A DNA stretch of 64,000 bases, from positions 744,001 to 808,000 of the forward strand of contig VWZW01001321.1 of assembly GCA_013397115.1 (NCBI GenBank), given 5' to 3'. This document shows, piece after piece, positions 12,858 to 25,802 of this stretch. The DNA comes from Edolisoma coerulescens (Eukaryota > Chordata > Aves > Passeriformes > Campephagidae). The position numbers were made by a program, and so were the translations under genes. Below the pieces are notes generated by a model, which saw only the letters and a program-made list of their open reading frames with translations, made no database searches and had not been told where the DNA came from. Numbering within the stretch: the first letter of the stretch is position 1; each line of letters starts with the position of its first letter.

Positions 12858-15800
12858 GTAAGTATGAGCATCTTTCATGAAGCACAATGCAACGGGTATC
12901 CTGGTCACACAGTGCTCGGGAAAACTGAGCACAAAGTAAATAACAAAAAAATTCAGATGCTGTCTATTTCAATGTTACTTAAGAAAATAAATGGAACATT
13001 TCATGAAAAGAGCAAAGATAAACCAGAAAACTCCTAATCAATTTCTTCCACAAATGCTGTGGCATCATATCAATTATAAAAATGTTCATCTAGTGAAATT
13101 TTAATCTGCCAAAATAAATCTATTTTATCAACCTTGAATGAATAACCCCATGGAGGTTTTGTCTTGGTTTGGCTTTTGTTTTTTAATAGTTCCTTCCTGA
13201 TCCTAAACTGTTATCAAAATGACTTTGAGTGCCTAATCAGACACATCAGTCAAGCACCTTCAAGCACTGTGCCACCCCAAGTATGGATCCCCCTCACTCA
13301 ACAGCCAGCTGCAGTCAATTGCAAGTCCTTCAAAAGAAAAGATGCATGTGTAGAGGAAGAGGAGAATTTACAAGTCAAATTATGGCCCTGACTCTTCCAG
13401 CTGATCAGCTGAAGCCCTGAAGAATGAGATCTGATTATAATCACAGTGCTAATGTAAAGCTGAAGTGTTATGAGGGCATGCTGAGGGCAATGAAATCTAT
13501 CCTTCTCTATTTGGACTTAATAGATGAAAAAAGAAGCAGGATGACTCAGTCCCCACGCGTTTTTGGATGCAGGCAGAAGAATGCCTCCCCAAAGTGAGGT
13601 TAAAGAATAACTGAACAGAATGTGGGTTTGCTTTATTTAAATTACTGGTTTTAAAAATACACATCTTTTTGGATACGGAAAAAGAGATAGGGATTTAACA
13701 TTAATTACATGAACACTTTTTTGCTTTTTACCCTCTCCTTTAACTGGGAATGGGGACAGAGTGACTGAGAGAGTGAAAGAAAGAGGTATATTCAGAAAAT
13801 TTGCTATGTACTTGAGTTTGAAATACTTGATATTTAAAAACAGGCTTGTCCATTCAATTCTGGATTTTATTGTTGCATTAACACGGCACATTTGAGTTAC
13901 TGCTTCTCTGTGGCTCTGCTCCTGACTTATTCTGTTTTTTACTTTTATTGAGATAGATCTCTCCCACTGGCACAAGAAAAAGGAAGATTTTCTTCTAGGT
14001 AATTATTATTAGGCAATTATTATTTATGTTAGTCCAGCAAGCTAGAGACATTAGGTCTAGACCAGCACCAGCATTAAATTGAGACACAACATATAAATTA
14101 GCCCTGCTCCAGAAAGTTTGCAGTCCCGTCACAAGACAAGAAACAGGCAGCAGCAGATGAATAACTGAGGCGGTTATTGTTCATGCAGTTCAGTGTGCAG
14201 AGAGAACTGCTTATCTGTTTCAACAGTTTTTTAGGTATCCTGGCAGAAGGCATTTTTCACGTGTTTCGAGGCTATTTGCCATTGGACCTAATGAGTGTTC
14301 AGAAGAACCTAATAGAGGACAGATATAAATAGAATGCAGTGTTTTCCTTTTTTTTTCTTAAACGTATTTTTTATAAAATGGTGTTCTTTTTTTACCTCTC
14401 TTCTTTGAACAATATTTGTGGCAGGACTTATAATAATTGGAGATTATGTAATTTTTGAAAACCCCAACCAGAGATATGTATGTTCTTCCTACTATTCATC
14501 TCACCAATGGCATACTTTTCGGGGTTTTTTTGTCAGCATTTTGCCAGTCTGTTGTTCAGAATGTGCCAGGTGGGTTCTAATGCCAGCTGAAAACCATCTT
14601 TTGAAATTATTTATCCACGAAAATGCACTGTTAAACACAATGAGACATAACAGCAGTGAAGCAGCCACCTTAGCACCAAGAGAGAAGTTTATACCAAAAC
14701 TATTAGGAACTGAGAGGAACTATTAGGAACCTAATAGCCTTTGCACTCTGCTATGTCTCTTCAGGTGAGGATAACTGAGGATAGTCACAAATAATGTAAA
14801 AGTACAAGTCGTATTAGGCCAAAAGTTGTGTCTGAACAGCATTGTCTTCCTTCAAGAAATGTCTTAATGCAGCCCGGATACCCCAGCATGTTGTTAAAAG
14901 AGTGATCAATTCCTGTGAGCTGCCCGAATCCATGACTTGTTTGTTTATGCTTTAAAAACACACCTCAGCGGAAACTCTCTCAAAAGGAGGGTTGAAAACA
15001 TGAAATAAATACATAGGATTTGCTGCTAATCTCTTAGTATCTTAGCTAAAAATGTTTTCCTATTATTTGGAATTCTCTTCTTGAAGATTGTAAAAGAATT
15101 CTACTGTGAAGGCCAGGTAGGATCTGTCTATACAATTGAAATCGTGACACCCCTTTTAAAACAAGTGTTCTGAGTAAAAGCAATGTGTTTATTTGATCAT
15201 TTGGGTTCTATCAACCCATCCAGAGCACTCCTATTTCCTATATTTATTTTTGAAACCAAATTGAAGCAAATGATCCATCTAGGTTTTGCTACATGAATTA
15301 CTAGCAGGTATTAATAATTACTCTGACTTTTCCTTCAGGTAATGAGGCCATTGATTTGAAGTTAAAAAGACACTTACGAAGAAGTTCTAGATGTCCCGTA
15401 GCAAAGCTTAACCCACAGAAAGCTCTCATTTGGGTCAGAGCAATCAATAACTCACTTTGGATAAAGAACCCTGTTCACAAAGCTTCTTTTCACTGCACAG
15501 GAGACAGGCAATATATCTGTGGTCTTCTGCAAAAGCCCTAGAAAACGCCGATAATGGAGTTGTCATAAGAACTGGTGAATCACTGACAGAGAAAAGAAGT
15601 TTCTTATTTGTGTTCCCACTCCCAGTGCCAAGGAAACCTAACAGAGAAGTGCACATAAAAAGTTTTTCATTCATTTTCACTAAACCACTGGATTTTTATT
15701 GAAATTTTCCTTTTTGAAAGTTTCACCATGATGTTGCTGATGTGATCTGACTGTAGCTTTGGCCTGTCTATGCTGCTGTAGGGAAGGTGCAGAGTGGATT

Positions 15801-18378
15801 CTGCTGCCCTATTTATCTGCGTCTGCTCCTCAGACTGAAGATTTTTGTAAGTCATTTGTCACTCCCTTTACTGTCAGCAAAGAGGAGATTTGCTGTCTCA
15901 AGCTTTTAAAACCTTTATGCAATACCCATAATGTCATGGTCTTTGCCTATCTTTGATGTACTGCTTGAGGAAGTGAAGTTGGTCTGGTACATAATTTTTA
16001 GAATTATTTATTTAAGAAACAGGACCATGAGGGTTAGTAGAGACTGCTGTGTGCTCATGATGCTTCAGTCGAGAAATCCTTTTTAACAGACGCCTCATAG
16101 ATAAGCTTTCAGATTTACTAGGCCACATTTATACCACCACATAAGATTCTTGACTGGGAAAAACTTGAGAAAGTCCTTTTCCTTTGTATTGTGTTTTTAA
16201 AACTGAGACTTGTCTGGAGCATAAAAAGATTCTTAATCCAAATAATGTATAAAGTATAGGACCACTATCAGTGCAGCACACTTGTTGAGACGGGTTTCCT
16301 TTCAGAAATGTGAAGTACAAGGAATATGAGTTCTTCCCTGATTTAGTTTTAAATCTTCAAATGCAGATATTTTCTGCGTTGTTTATTTAATAGAGCTTTT
16401 TTCTACTTGGGGGAAGTAAAAACAAAGTACATCCAGTAATAAAATAGGTCCAGGCGATTTCACCAACACCTGTCAAATTTGAGCATAAATTATATTGGAG
16501 GACTCAATAAAAAGAATGGTGCTTTGGTTCACTGACTTTGCAGAAAGTATAATGCCATTAAGATGACCTTTTCACTTAACTGAGTATTGTATCAGATATG
16601 TCTTATCACATTAAAATATTACACTAAATTTCAAACAAATAGGTGTTTGAAAAAGGAACAAAGATTGCAAAATGTAAGATGTCAAATGACAAAAAAAATC
16701 TGTAAAATGTTTAGTTTAAGCCTTTGTGCACATGTCAGATAAGCAGTTCATTATCAACAGGTTGATAAGCTGACTTCCCACAGGCATGTGGCAGAGCACC
16801 TGCAGATGAGCTGCCTTATCTGTAGAAAAGCTGTTGCTTGTGACATCCTCACCTACAGTGTTACTGATAGCAGACAATTATTTAGAAAATGAAACAATTT
16901 TTTTAGGAAGATGAAGTTTGATCTCAGGGTGAAATATTTCAATTCTACCCGAGGCTGTATAGCTCATATAGCTCTACAGCTATTGCACATTTGCAGATTT
17001 TGGGACCAGAATAGGTTTTAGCAATGCTTCATAAATCCATGTCTGTCATCCTCTAAGAATCTGCTATTTGAAACTTAGATGCTTACAATGAAATGGCTCT
17101 ATATTTTGAAAAATATAGATGGAGAGAAAAAGACAATAATAACAAGAGAAGAGTTGAATTGCTGTAATAAATAAGGCATAAGAACACAAGCTGATGACAG
17201 GATAAAGCAGAACTGTGAATGGCCATTTAGTCACTCACAGCCTGAAGTCCTGAATATGCAAACTTGAGCAAAGTGAAGCCTAATTTATAATTTTGATAAT
17301 TCACTTTATTAAATATAACCATTTCAGGTGTTTCTGCTTCAGAGTCAATATTATGAGAAAGTGAAAAGTGTCAGTTTTCTAAGATATAGTCAACTAAGTT
17401 TAAAAAAGGCAAGGAATCATTTCAGACTTGCCTCCTAATATCTTTGAAGTCATAGAAATGCACTATTCTTCCAGCTAGTTTTTAAACAGAGAAGAAAAAA
17501 AAAGAAAAAAAAAAAAACCCAAACAATTATTCATTTAAATATTGATTTCCTATTACTTTTTGGGTTTTTTTCATGTGTCAGAGCACATTCAACCCATCAA
17601 TAAAGTCTGTTAGTGTGGCACAAAAAAGTTCTTGGGTTCTTAATTTGAGAGAAAGATGAGGAAAAAGCTTTTATAAAAAAAAAATCCTTTAAAGAAAAGA
17701 TCTAGAACAGGAGATAATCCTTCTTCCATTGAATATGTTTCTACATTTCCAGATAAGCCAGCTGGCAATGATGAGGGTTCAAAATTTGTCTGAACACTTC
17801 CCTCCAAGTGTGACTGCCCTGTTAGTCGTGTTACAAAAAGTGACAATTACAAAAATTATATTACAAAATTACAAAAGCTTAGTCTTCGATTCAGATCTCA
17901 AATACAGAATTAAATTTAATCTAACCACACAATTGCAGTTCCTTTTTAGTTGTCAGCACTAAGTTGCTGCCAGTAAAATATTAGTCATCAGCATCATCTC
18001 ATGAAGTCTTCAGAGGCGACCTCCTAGTAAATATTTTTCATCTTAGAAAGTATACTGACAATATAGACTCTTGTATCAGACACTCAAAATTATCACTGCT
18101 GCTATTCAGATTATGAAATTAACCTACCAGAGGCATACTATCCATCACTCAGAGGTGGTAATATTTTTCCATGGTGCTTAGAAACTAATGTAGTTACTTC
18201 TCTTTGTACTACTGTAGGTTTTACATGTTGGTGCATGTGCATATCTCACTGTCCATTAAATGTCTTTTGCATCAGTCTTGAACGTGAAGCCCACAGACCT
18301 GGCTTTCTTGGAATGTGAAGATCCCCATAAAGTCCGGGGATTTTTTTGTTGGTTTCCTTTTTCTGTTATCAGTTGTTT
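12858..18378. other. gene-free unique DNA with enhancer-like patches
   Basis: No full gene is supported. Notable spots: an 8-bp perfect inverted repeat with a 2-base loop at 14720-14737 (CTATTAGG aa CCTAATAG); a splice-acceptor-like site at 15329-15338 followed by a 66-codon open frame to a stop at 15541; a GATA/E-box cluster at 16729-16821; and an A/G-rich low-complexity tract near 17490-17518. Confidence 0.5.
16729..16821. promoter_or_regulatory. candidate enhancer: GATA and E-box cluster
   Basis: Within 93 bp there are four GATA cores: AGATAAG at 16737-16743, a core inside TTATCAAC at 16751-16758, one inside GTTGATAAG at 16761-16769, and CTTATCT at 16815-16821. E-box-type sites lie at 16729 (CACATG), 16785 (CATGTG), 16797 (CACCTG) and 16803 (CAGATG). 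The middle two GATA sites form a perfect palindrome, TTATCAAC-AG-GTTGATAA. Clustered GATA and E-box motifs are typical of GATA/TAL1-type enhancers, but function here is inferred from motif density only. Confidence 0.25.
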
Positions 18379-18404
18379 GGGCTTTGGGGGCTTGGGGTGG
18401 GGGG
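18379..18404 (+). other. G-quadruplex motif
   Basis: Four runs of three or more G lie close together: 18379-18381, 18386-18390, 18394-18397 and 18399-18404, with loops of 4, 3 and 1 bases. This fits the canonical G3+N1-7 rule on the plus strand. It sits inside a G/T-only low-complexity stretch of roughly 18337-18484, which creates spurious open frames on both strands. No promoter or gene start is visible nearby. Confidence 0.6.
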
Positions 18405-21400
18405 TTGGTGCGGCAGGGTTGGGGTTTTTTGGTGGTTTTCTTTTTTTGTTGTTGTTTTGGTTTGTTTGTTTGGTGGTTTTTTTAAATCTATGTCTTCTAT
18501 ATTGACATAGATAGCAGATGTTCTCCTGTGACAAATGATTGATGTTTAAGTGATAACAGAGTGCCTGAGAGTATGAAAAGGATCATTTAGCAAAATGTAG
18601 CTGTGATAGCAGCCAGCATACTAGTTATGACCGTCTCATCAAATGAGGGATTTAATTTAGAGCAACTTCAACAGTATAATATGTCAAGACGCTGGTGAGG
18701 AAAATTATATTCTTCTGTGATTTTCCTACTATCATTTAGGTGACTTCAGTTACAAAAGCCACAAAAATTCTGCTTTAGAGAGATTTCACATTAAACTGTA
18801 GCCCCTAATCCTTAAGCTAGAGATATCCCTTAAATATCATAAATGCTGCGGTACTTCCTTGAAAAACTATTTCACTTTCTTGCCAATGGGTTGAGACCAT
18901 CACTGAAATGTCTTTTTCACTTCAGAATAACTTCTACATCCAATAAAATAAGGTGTTTTCAGTTTCTTCTAGCCAAGTTGTGCTCAAATATCAAATGCAT
19001 AGATAAGCAATTAATCATGCTTTCTGTTATTACATACACATGTATGCAAAACCAATTAAAAAATTACATTCAGTCCTCGATACTCTATCTTTAAATGTGT
19101 CTCTTATAACTTCAAAATAAAACAGAAAGGCAGCTATTAGAAATCTAAGTTCTTAATCTAGAAGGTGCTCAAAAGCAAATACATTTGCCACCCATCCAAG
19201 AAAACATGTACGGATGAACTCTCCCACTGGTAATCAGCTCATCTGAGCCAGATGAGGGTGTGCACTATCATTATTAGAGTGTGTATTATCATATGGTGTT
19301 TATCACTTACAAAAGATTCTTGTAAATAAGTCTCTATTAGATAAAACAGAATACAAATGCAAGACAGAAGAGTTTACAATAAATTAAAGCCAAAGATGAC
19401 TTTTGGCATCTGTATGAGAGGAGAAAAGGGAAGGTAGTGGGACACTATGCAGATGCACAGAAGTACACAGATTCTAAAAACAAGTGTACAGCTTTGGCGT
19501 CAGATCTGGTCCCAAGTTCTTTAACACAAAAATTTAAGTCTGCAATTATTCTGCTCTGCAGCACAGCACAGTAAGTAGAGGTTAATATATGTAAATTTTC
19601 CAGATATATAAGCTCAGTAAAACCCTACTAAAATGCTGAAGATTCAGTACAGCAATTTGCTTCTCTGTGTTTTCCTTTTGATTTATGTTTACCTAATCTA
19701 TCCTTGACTAGTGAAATATATGAAGGGTTTGCCGATTAAACAAAAAGAACCTCTAGTGGCTTGAAAACTTTTAGCTTGTGGTTTTTTTCTTTTTTTTCTT
19801 CAGTTAATGTCAAATATTGTAATCTGACAGATAAGCCTGTGCACCACCTTAGTCAATTGAAGAAAGCAATAAGACAAGAAGAAAAATAAATATATGTATA
19901 CACTGAGAAAATGTACTGCATCTTACTAAGAAACCAAAAAATTAATCAGTGGCTAGTTCATGTTAATCTTACATTTTTATTAAATGATTAGGTTTAGATG
20001 ATTAAATCATTATCTCAAACAGAACAATTCAAATAAATTAGATTGTGAAACCTAAATCTGAATTATTTTCTGTTTATTTTTAATTTAAAAAAAGAATGGA
20101 GGAAGAGTGAATTTTCTTTCCAACTAATACATCCATTAAAATTCCTTTCACCAGATTTTATGAAATTACTTTTGAAAAATCTTATAAACACAGGCAAATG
20201 CAAAAGTAATTAGTGTGATATGTGGTGCAATGGTCCTCCACACATAGAGGAAGTACAAAACATCTGGAATTAAAAGAGTTAGATCACACGAGTAACTCTG
20301 GCCAGTTCAATTTCCATGATAAAGAAATACTTAGTATTGTCATATGGAAATGAAAATAGCAAGTTGAAGCAATGTAAAAATCCCATCATGACAGATTGAG
20401 AAAGGGTAATCAGGCTAGCTAAAAGAAAGTCTCCAAATTTTAAAGTAAAAACAAAGTAAATGATTGAAGAAAACTATTTCTTTTCACAGATAAAAAAAGA
20501 GATTTTGTCAGTATGTTTAGCTGAGCTTTTGGGAAGTCTAATGTTGATGGTAAACATTGGTAATTTCACTCTTATGAAACAAAGGTATACTTACGGGAAA
20601 GTTGATCAATTAAGTACATGGTACCTAAACTGCAAACATTTGGACCTATTTGAGCTGTCAAGACTTCAGTGCAAGGAGTTCAGGTTTTTTTATTAGCCCC
20701 AAAGCTGAAACGGCAACACACACTTTCATTTTAAAAGATATTTTATCTGATGATGAGAAAAAGCTCTGGTATGGAAAGAAACCGCTTTGTGCAGTTGTTG
20801 AAATGGAGATTAAACAGTCCACACATGAGTAGCTTACAAAATCCCTGCTACTGAGAAAGGGGATTTTCATGTTCAGTTTTAGTATCAAATTAAATTCACT
20901 TTCACAAAGCATATGAGAAGTTTTCCAGCCACTGCTGGCGTCTGTACTGAAAGTGACATGTGCCACAAGCAATTAATGTTGCAATCTATATTTGAAAAGG
21001 GGCCCTGACAAACAAATTACTCTTTAAAACTTTTAATTGGTTTTTAGTATTTTAGTAACAAGCTGAGTGCAAATCACTGAAAGAATATTTTCCAGTCATG
21101 TAAATAGCTGTGTGATTCATTCTGCAAATAAAACAGTGGTAAATGGGAAAGACTAACTTCCATTATTTTCTATTCAAGTAATGAAGCAAATTCCACATAG
21201 TTAAATATGACAAACACTTGGAAAAAATTTTATACAGTCAACAACAGCATAAAATAATTTCTAGAAATCTATAACTTTGTAATTCCCTTAAACCTCTAAA
21301 GATAACATAGCTGTAAATAAGGAAAAAATGTAGTTCTTATAATATTCAATATAATGAAAAAATACAGAAAAAACATAGTAGCAGTTCAAAGCCTTTTTGA

Positions 21401-24045
21401 TGACCATTAAATTCAATAGAAATATTCCATGTGATTTGAAGAAGTTTGGATCAATCCATGACTTTGTTTTCTCTTTCCTTTTATCTATATTTGCTATGTT
21501 ATAACTCAACTGGAACTATATCTACATCTTACTGTTTGTCCCAATGTGGTACAATAAGCCTGCAGTGCAGATAGACTCAGTTCCATCTGTTTTCAGGCCA
21601 TAATGTCAAACCACAGACCTGATTTTAGAGATGTCCACATGCTTGTGTAGCTTTATGAGTAAAGCTTTCTTCTGGGTACTATGGTTGCTTAGGAAAATTT
21701 CCCTGCACAGTCATGAAATCATGAGAGGACTGGATAAGCAATGTTCAGTTTACAAAACCATCATCATCTCTGCCTGTCACCTGCTTTCAACCTCTTCTGT
21801 AGCAATGTCAAGAACAGTAGTGTGTAGTATATTAAGATGATAGGCATGTTAGCCAATCCTACTTTAAATTCTTCATTGAAATTAACTTTTTTTTCTATTG
21901 AGAGCATGAAGGAAATTGTTAGATTTACCAATTCAGAACAGGAAAATTCTTTTTAAACCACACAGTAAAGTTAAGGTGTTCTCTAAGAGAAAAACAACAA
22001 AATCTCCCTAAACTAATTCCATCATTAAAGAGACAGGTAAATGAATAAATGCTAAAAGCACATGCAACATTTTAATATGATAAAAATGTAGATAATATCT
22101 TCCAAAAGAGAAACATAAGAAAAAAATCCCAGATGTTACGTGTGAGACAATAATCTACAATTCATCAAAAGAAATTTGATCATATATTAATTCTCAAAAA
22201 TTTTTTATTATCTAAATGTATTTTGATCGTTTGCATCCAGATATCTTGTCAAGTGCCATAGCTTGATGACTTTAACAGTAATTTTTGGTTGTTTCCTTTT
22301 CCTCCCACCATTCAGATCTACACGTCTACTCACACTCCACACTGGATCTAACAGCATTTCAACTTCCTGGATATATTTCATGTACATAGAATTTACACTC
22401 TTTCCTGTTACATTTTTTTTTCCTTTCATTTCTAGATTGTCTATATAGCCCTTAATTTTAGCACATGCCAAACCAGGACAACCTTGCACAGGTATTTCAG
22501 AACAGAGATCTCAGTCACTTTTATGTCTCACTGGCATAAGCACACTTTTCCTACTCACCTTCAGGTTAGTGCCAAGCATGGAGACTGGTGAGTCAATGAG
22601 CTATGGTCATATGGTCCATTAGAAACTTTATTCACATTTGTTCATCATCTCCTTTTCAAAGCAGAAAAACTGTGTGCAGTTACTCCTTACCTCCTTCCTC
22701 CTCTCCTAGCCTGTTTGCACCCATCAGCAAAACTGTCAGGGAGACCCTCTCATTGAGTCATGAGGTTCAGAAAGGGACCCCATTGTATTTGAAACTCCCT
22801 TTTGAGGCAAGTTTTGGCGCAGCTGGATCCAGACTAAGTCAGAGACTTGATCAACAGTTTATATCTAAATGATTATATATGCACAGTCAATCCTTTATAT
22901 CACTTGGCTAAGATTTGAAAATTTCATCATGTTTATTTCCAATTCACCTACTGGGTATCTGATGCAATAAGGATTTTCTCAGCCTTGAGAGCAACCCTGA
23001 GAGGCATCCCTAATGGAGGACAGATCCTGGCATGCAGCATGCTGGTGTGAAGGATAGCGCAGTGGGCCCTAGGCTGTCCACAATTTATGGGCTAATAGGA
23101 TTTACTGGCAGTCATATTTGCATACCAGCCATATTTTGGTTGATGCTTGCACAACTAGACCTCAGCTGCTGAGCAAGATTTATGGCTCTTTGCTATTGTG
23201 TGTGGTCTGTCTTCCCAGAGATCAGCTGAAGTAAGAAGTGACCATCGTGACCATCATGATCATCATGACACATCTACTGTTTAAGCAGAAAAGGAGCAGG
23301 GAAGGGGGACACACACCACCACAGATGGAGTGAGAACAGCCTTCCTCAATGCATTTCTCTGCTAGGCTCAAATACTTTGCGTGTGTATGTACCACTGTAT
23401 GAGTACTGTCAAACTGCTGTGAAAACTCTGACAATACCCAACGTAACCTTATATTTCGATAGCTTGCCTGCACATCAAAATTTTATTCCTGTTGATCAAT
23501 CAATACTGGTTTCAGCTGCTGTGCTTTTAACATAAAGCACCTGAATTCTCTAAAATGCCTTTTGACTATGAAAACGTCAAGACATTCAAAGCAAGTGGAT
23601 GATAAATCACATTATATTATTCATTTACAGATATCATTTTATGTTTTTAAAAAAAGTGATTTAGAGGCAGAATTTTAACATACATATAATCTTATTTGTT
23701 TTATTAGAATTTACTATAGTATTCAAAAATATTCAGTCTTCAGACACTGAAATTTTTTTTTTGTAGTGGGTTTTATATTTTTTCCCCATTTTGCAGGGTA
23801 GAAATTCAACAATTCTCATAATAAACACTGCTGGACATTTTGTTTCTTAGATTTTTTACATATGTTAACCTTGCAGTGTACCAGAAATAATTGACCTATT
23901 AATATGAATACCTTCTGGCAAATGCAAGAATAGAATTTTTTTTTTTTTGGTCTTTTTCTAAGTAAGAAACATATATGACAATGTTTGCTGTTTGAAGTGA
24001 TGCAAAAGTGCAAGGAATAGTTTATAAACCAGATGATGGTGCAAC
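18405..24045. other. gene-free AT-rich unique DNA
   Basis: I see no gene and no repeat I can name. The open frames (104 codons or fewer) have no recognisable domains. There are short homopolymer tracts, for example T-runs near 23751-23762 and 23937-23949. Confidence 0.5.
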
Positions 24046-24558
24046 CATTGAAGGGGACCTTGAAAAGATGGAGAAATGGACCGACAGAAACCTCATTAAT
24101 CTCATCAAGTAGAAATACTGAACCCCAGCCCTAAGGACAAATAGCCCCAGGCTGGGTGCTGAATGGTTGTAGAGAAGTTTGGCAGAGAAGTTTCTGGTGA
24201 TGCTGGAGGACACCAAGAAGAACCAAAGCCAGGAATATGCCCTCATGGCTGAGAAAGACATTAACCTACTGGGCTGCAATAGGAGGAGTGCTGACCACCG
24301 GCCAAGGGAGGTAATCCTTCCTTCTACCCAGCTCTGCTGACACACATCCAGAGTGCTGAGCTCACTGCTGAGGTCCTCAGTTCAAGGAGTACTGTGAAGG
24401 AGTGAATCCAGTGAAAGGTTGAGAAGATAAATAAGAAACTGGAGAATATGCCTTAAGAGGAGAGACTGAGAGAGCTGGGACAGTTCAGCCTGGAGAAAAG
24501 TGATCCTATCAATGTGTACAAGTAACTGATCAGAGGGCAGTAAAGGGGAGAGAATAAA
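24046..24558 (+). mobile_element. CR1 LINE, 5' part of a split copy
   Basis: Plus-strand CR1. It matches the region coding for the end of ORF2 (a segment equivalent to GAAGGGGACCTTGAAAAG...GAGAAATGG, then CTGGGCTGCAATAGGAGGAGTG and CAAGGGAGGTAATCC) and continues to the GAGAGCTGGGACAGTTCAGCCTG segment. It stops at about 24558, where an opposite-strand CR1 begins, and the same element appears to resume at 24818. It is decayed, with many substitutions and small indels. A 107-codon minus-strand open frame across it is an antisense reading, not a gene. Confidence 0.85.
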
Positions 24559-24716
24559 GAGTCACTGAATATCTCAAGTTGGCAGGGACCGATAAGGATG
24601 ATCAAGTCCAACTCCCTGTTCCTTGCAAGGGCTACTTAAAATTAAACCATATGACTATGAGTATCATCCAGATGCTCCTTGAACTATGACAGGCTTGGTC
24701 CAATGACCATTATGCC
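24559..24716 (-). mobile_element. CR1 LINE 3' tail, inserted in another CR1
   Basis: Read on the minus strand this is a CR1 3' end. On the plus strand it opens with the reverse complement of the tail (a TCACTGAATATCTCAAGTTGG-type segment), followed by AGGGACCGATAAGGATGATC and AAGTCCAACTCC, and then GATGCTCCTTGAACT with GACAGGCTTGGT. These match the 3' region of the same subtype as the plus-strand copy at 62196-62612. It sits between two parts of a plus-strand CR1 and is therefore a later insertion or a local rearrangement. The right boundary is approximate. Confidence 0.82.
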
Positions 24717-24817
24717 TCTCTACCCCCAAAACAGCCCACAGCTCCTCCAAATTTAGTATTTTTTGAAAACTGACTTAATGTACATTTGATTAAATGTACG
24801 TGATTCAGTGACTCAGT

Positions 24818-25089
24818 GGAGCCAGTGACAGGACAAGAAGCAATGGCCACCAACTGAAACGCAGAAAAAATCCATTTAAAACTAAGAAAGTACTTTTTTC
24901 TGCGAGGGTGATCAAACACTAGCAAAAGTTACCCAGAGATGCTGTTGAGACTCCATAATTGGCTATATTCAAAATCCAATGGGACACACTGTGAGCAACC
25001 TGCTGTAGGTGATGACCCTGGTTCATGCAGGAGGTTGGATTACAGGACCTTCAGAGGTCTCTTCCCACTACAGTCATTTTGCAATTCCA
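24818..25089 (+). mobile_element. CR1 LINE, 3' part of the split copy
   Basis: This continues the CR1 that begins at 24046. It carries the 3' untranslated landmarks in order: CCAGTGACAGGACAAGAAGC, a GTACTTTTTTCTGCGAGGGTG segment, CCCAGAGATGCTGTTGAGACT, and GGAGGTTGGATTACAGGACC with TCAGAGGTC. It ends near CAGTCATTTTGCAATTCC with a decayed tail. About 100 bp between the minus-strand insert and this part (24717-24817) are unassigned. They contain an 8-bp inverted repeat (GTACATTT gatt AAATGTAC) at 24780-24799. Confidence 0.85.
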
Positions 25090-25771
25090 AGTTTATCACC
25101 AGAGGTTTCTACGTGTACTATGATTAGTAACCAAAAAAAAGTATGGTAAAGATTAAAGAAAGCTTCTCTTGGACATTAAGGAGAGTCTTTTGCCCTTATG
25201 CAATAAGGGAACTTACTGCAAAGAAATTTCAGGGCTTGCAGTTAAAGTGATGAATGGACTTGAGCAGTTTAAGATATAAGTTTCTTTATTTGGAGCATTC
25301 AAAGTTTTAAAAATTTTTAGAGATCATGAGAATTTTTGAATAGACTTATGAATATCATATAGTTCAGCATCCCAGAGTCTGTCAGCTTTGCCTTGATTTA
25401 AGGATTATGTATGTAAAAAATACTTCTTTATGCAATAAGGGTTCTCTTAGCAACCAAAATTACAATCACCATTAGTCATCAAGCTCTGCATCAGGTACTA
25501 AATAAACAATAAAAAGGTCCAGATGAAAAATTGCAAAAAAATACATTTTGCTTTGTTAGTCACAATAATCTTGAGGAATGTCTCTTCATCTATGAACTAA
25601 CAAAAAATCGAAATAATTTTTGAAATTATGTTTTTGGAATAAACCATTTTTTCATGTGGACATTTGTCCAGTTGATCTTAGTTGGTGTGCAGATGGTCTA
25701 TATGATCAGTGGTGAGTTCTGGGAACCAGCAGTGAATCCATGCCTTGTCAGGTGTGGCAAGCTGGGCTCAC
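25090..25771. other. gene-free DNA leading into a long A-tract
   Basis: No gene is supported. The roughly 100 bases just before the A-tract (25660-25771) have no recognised identity. They could be the body of a small poly(A)-tailed retrocopy, but I cannot name a parent RNA. Confidence 0.4.

Positions 25772-25800
<29 letters not shown>
25772..25800 (+). repeat. (A)29 homopolymer tract
   Basis: An uninterrupted run of 29 adenines. Avian CR1 does not use poly(A) tails, so a run this long is either a slippage-expanded simple repeat or the tail of a rare poly(A)-type retrocopy. No clear target-site duplication was found flanking it. Confidence 0.95.

Positions 25801-25802
<2 letters not shown>

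Noticed and set aside
18256..18534. Low-complexity frames on both strands (P/K/N-rich and G/F/L-rich)
   Set aside because: They are produced by a G/T-only stretch.
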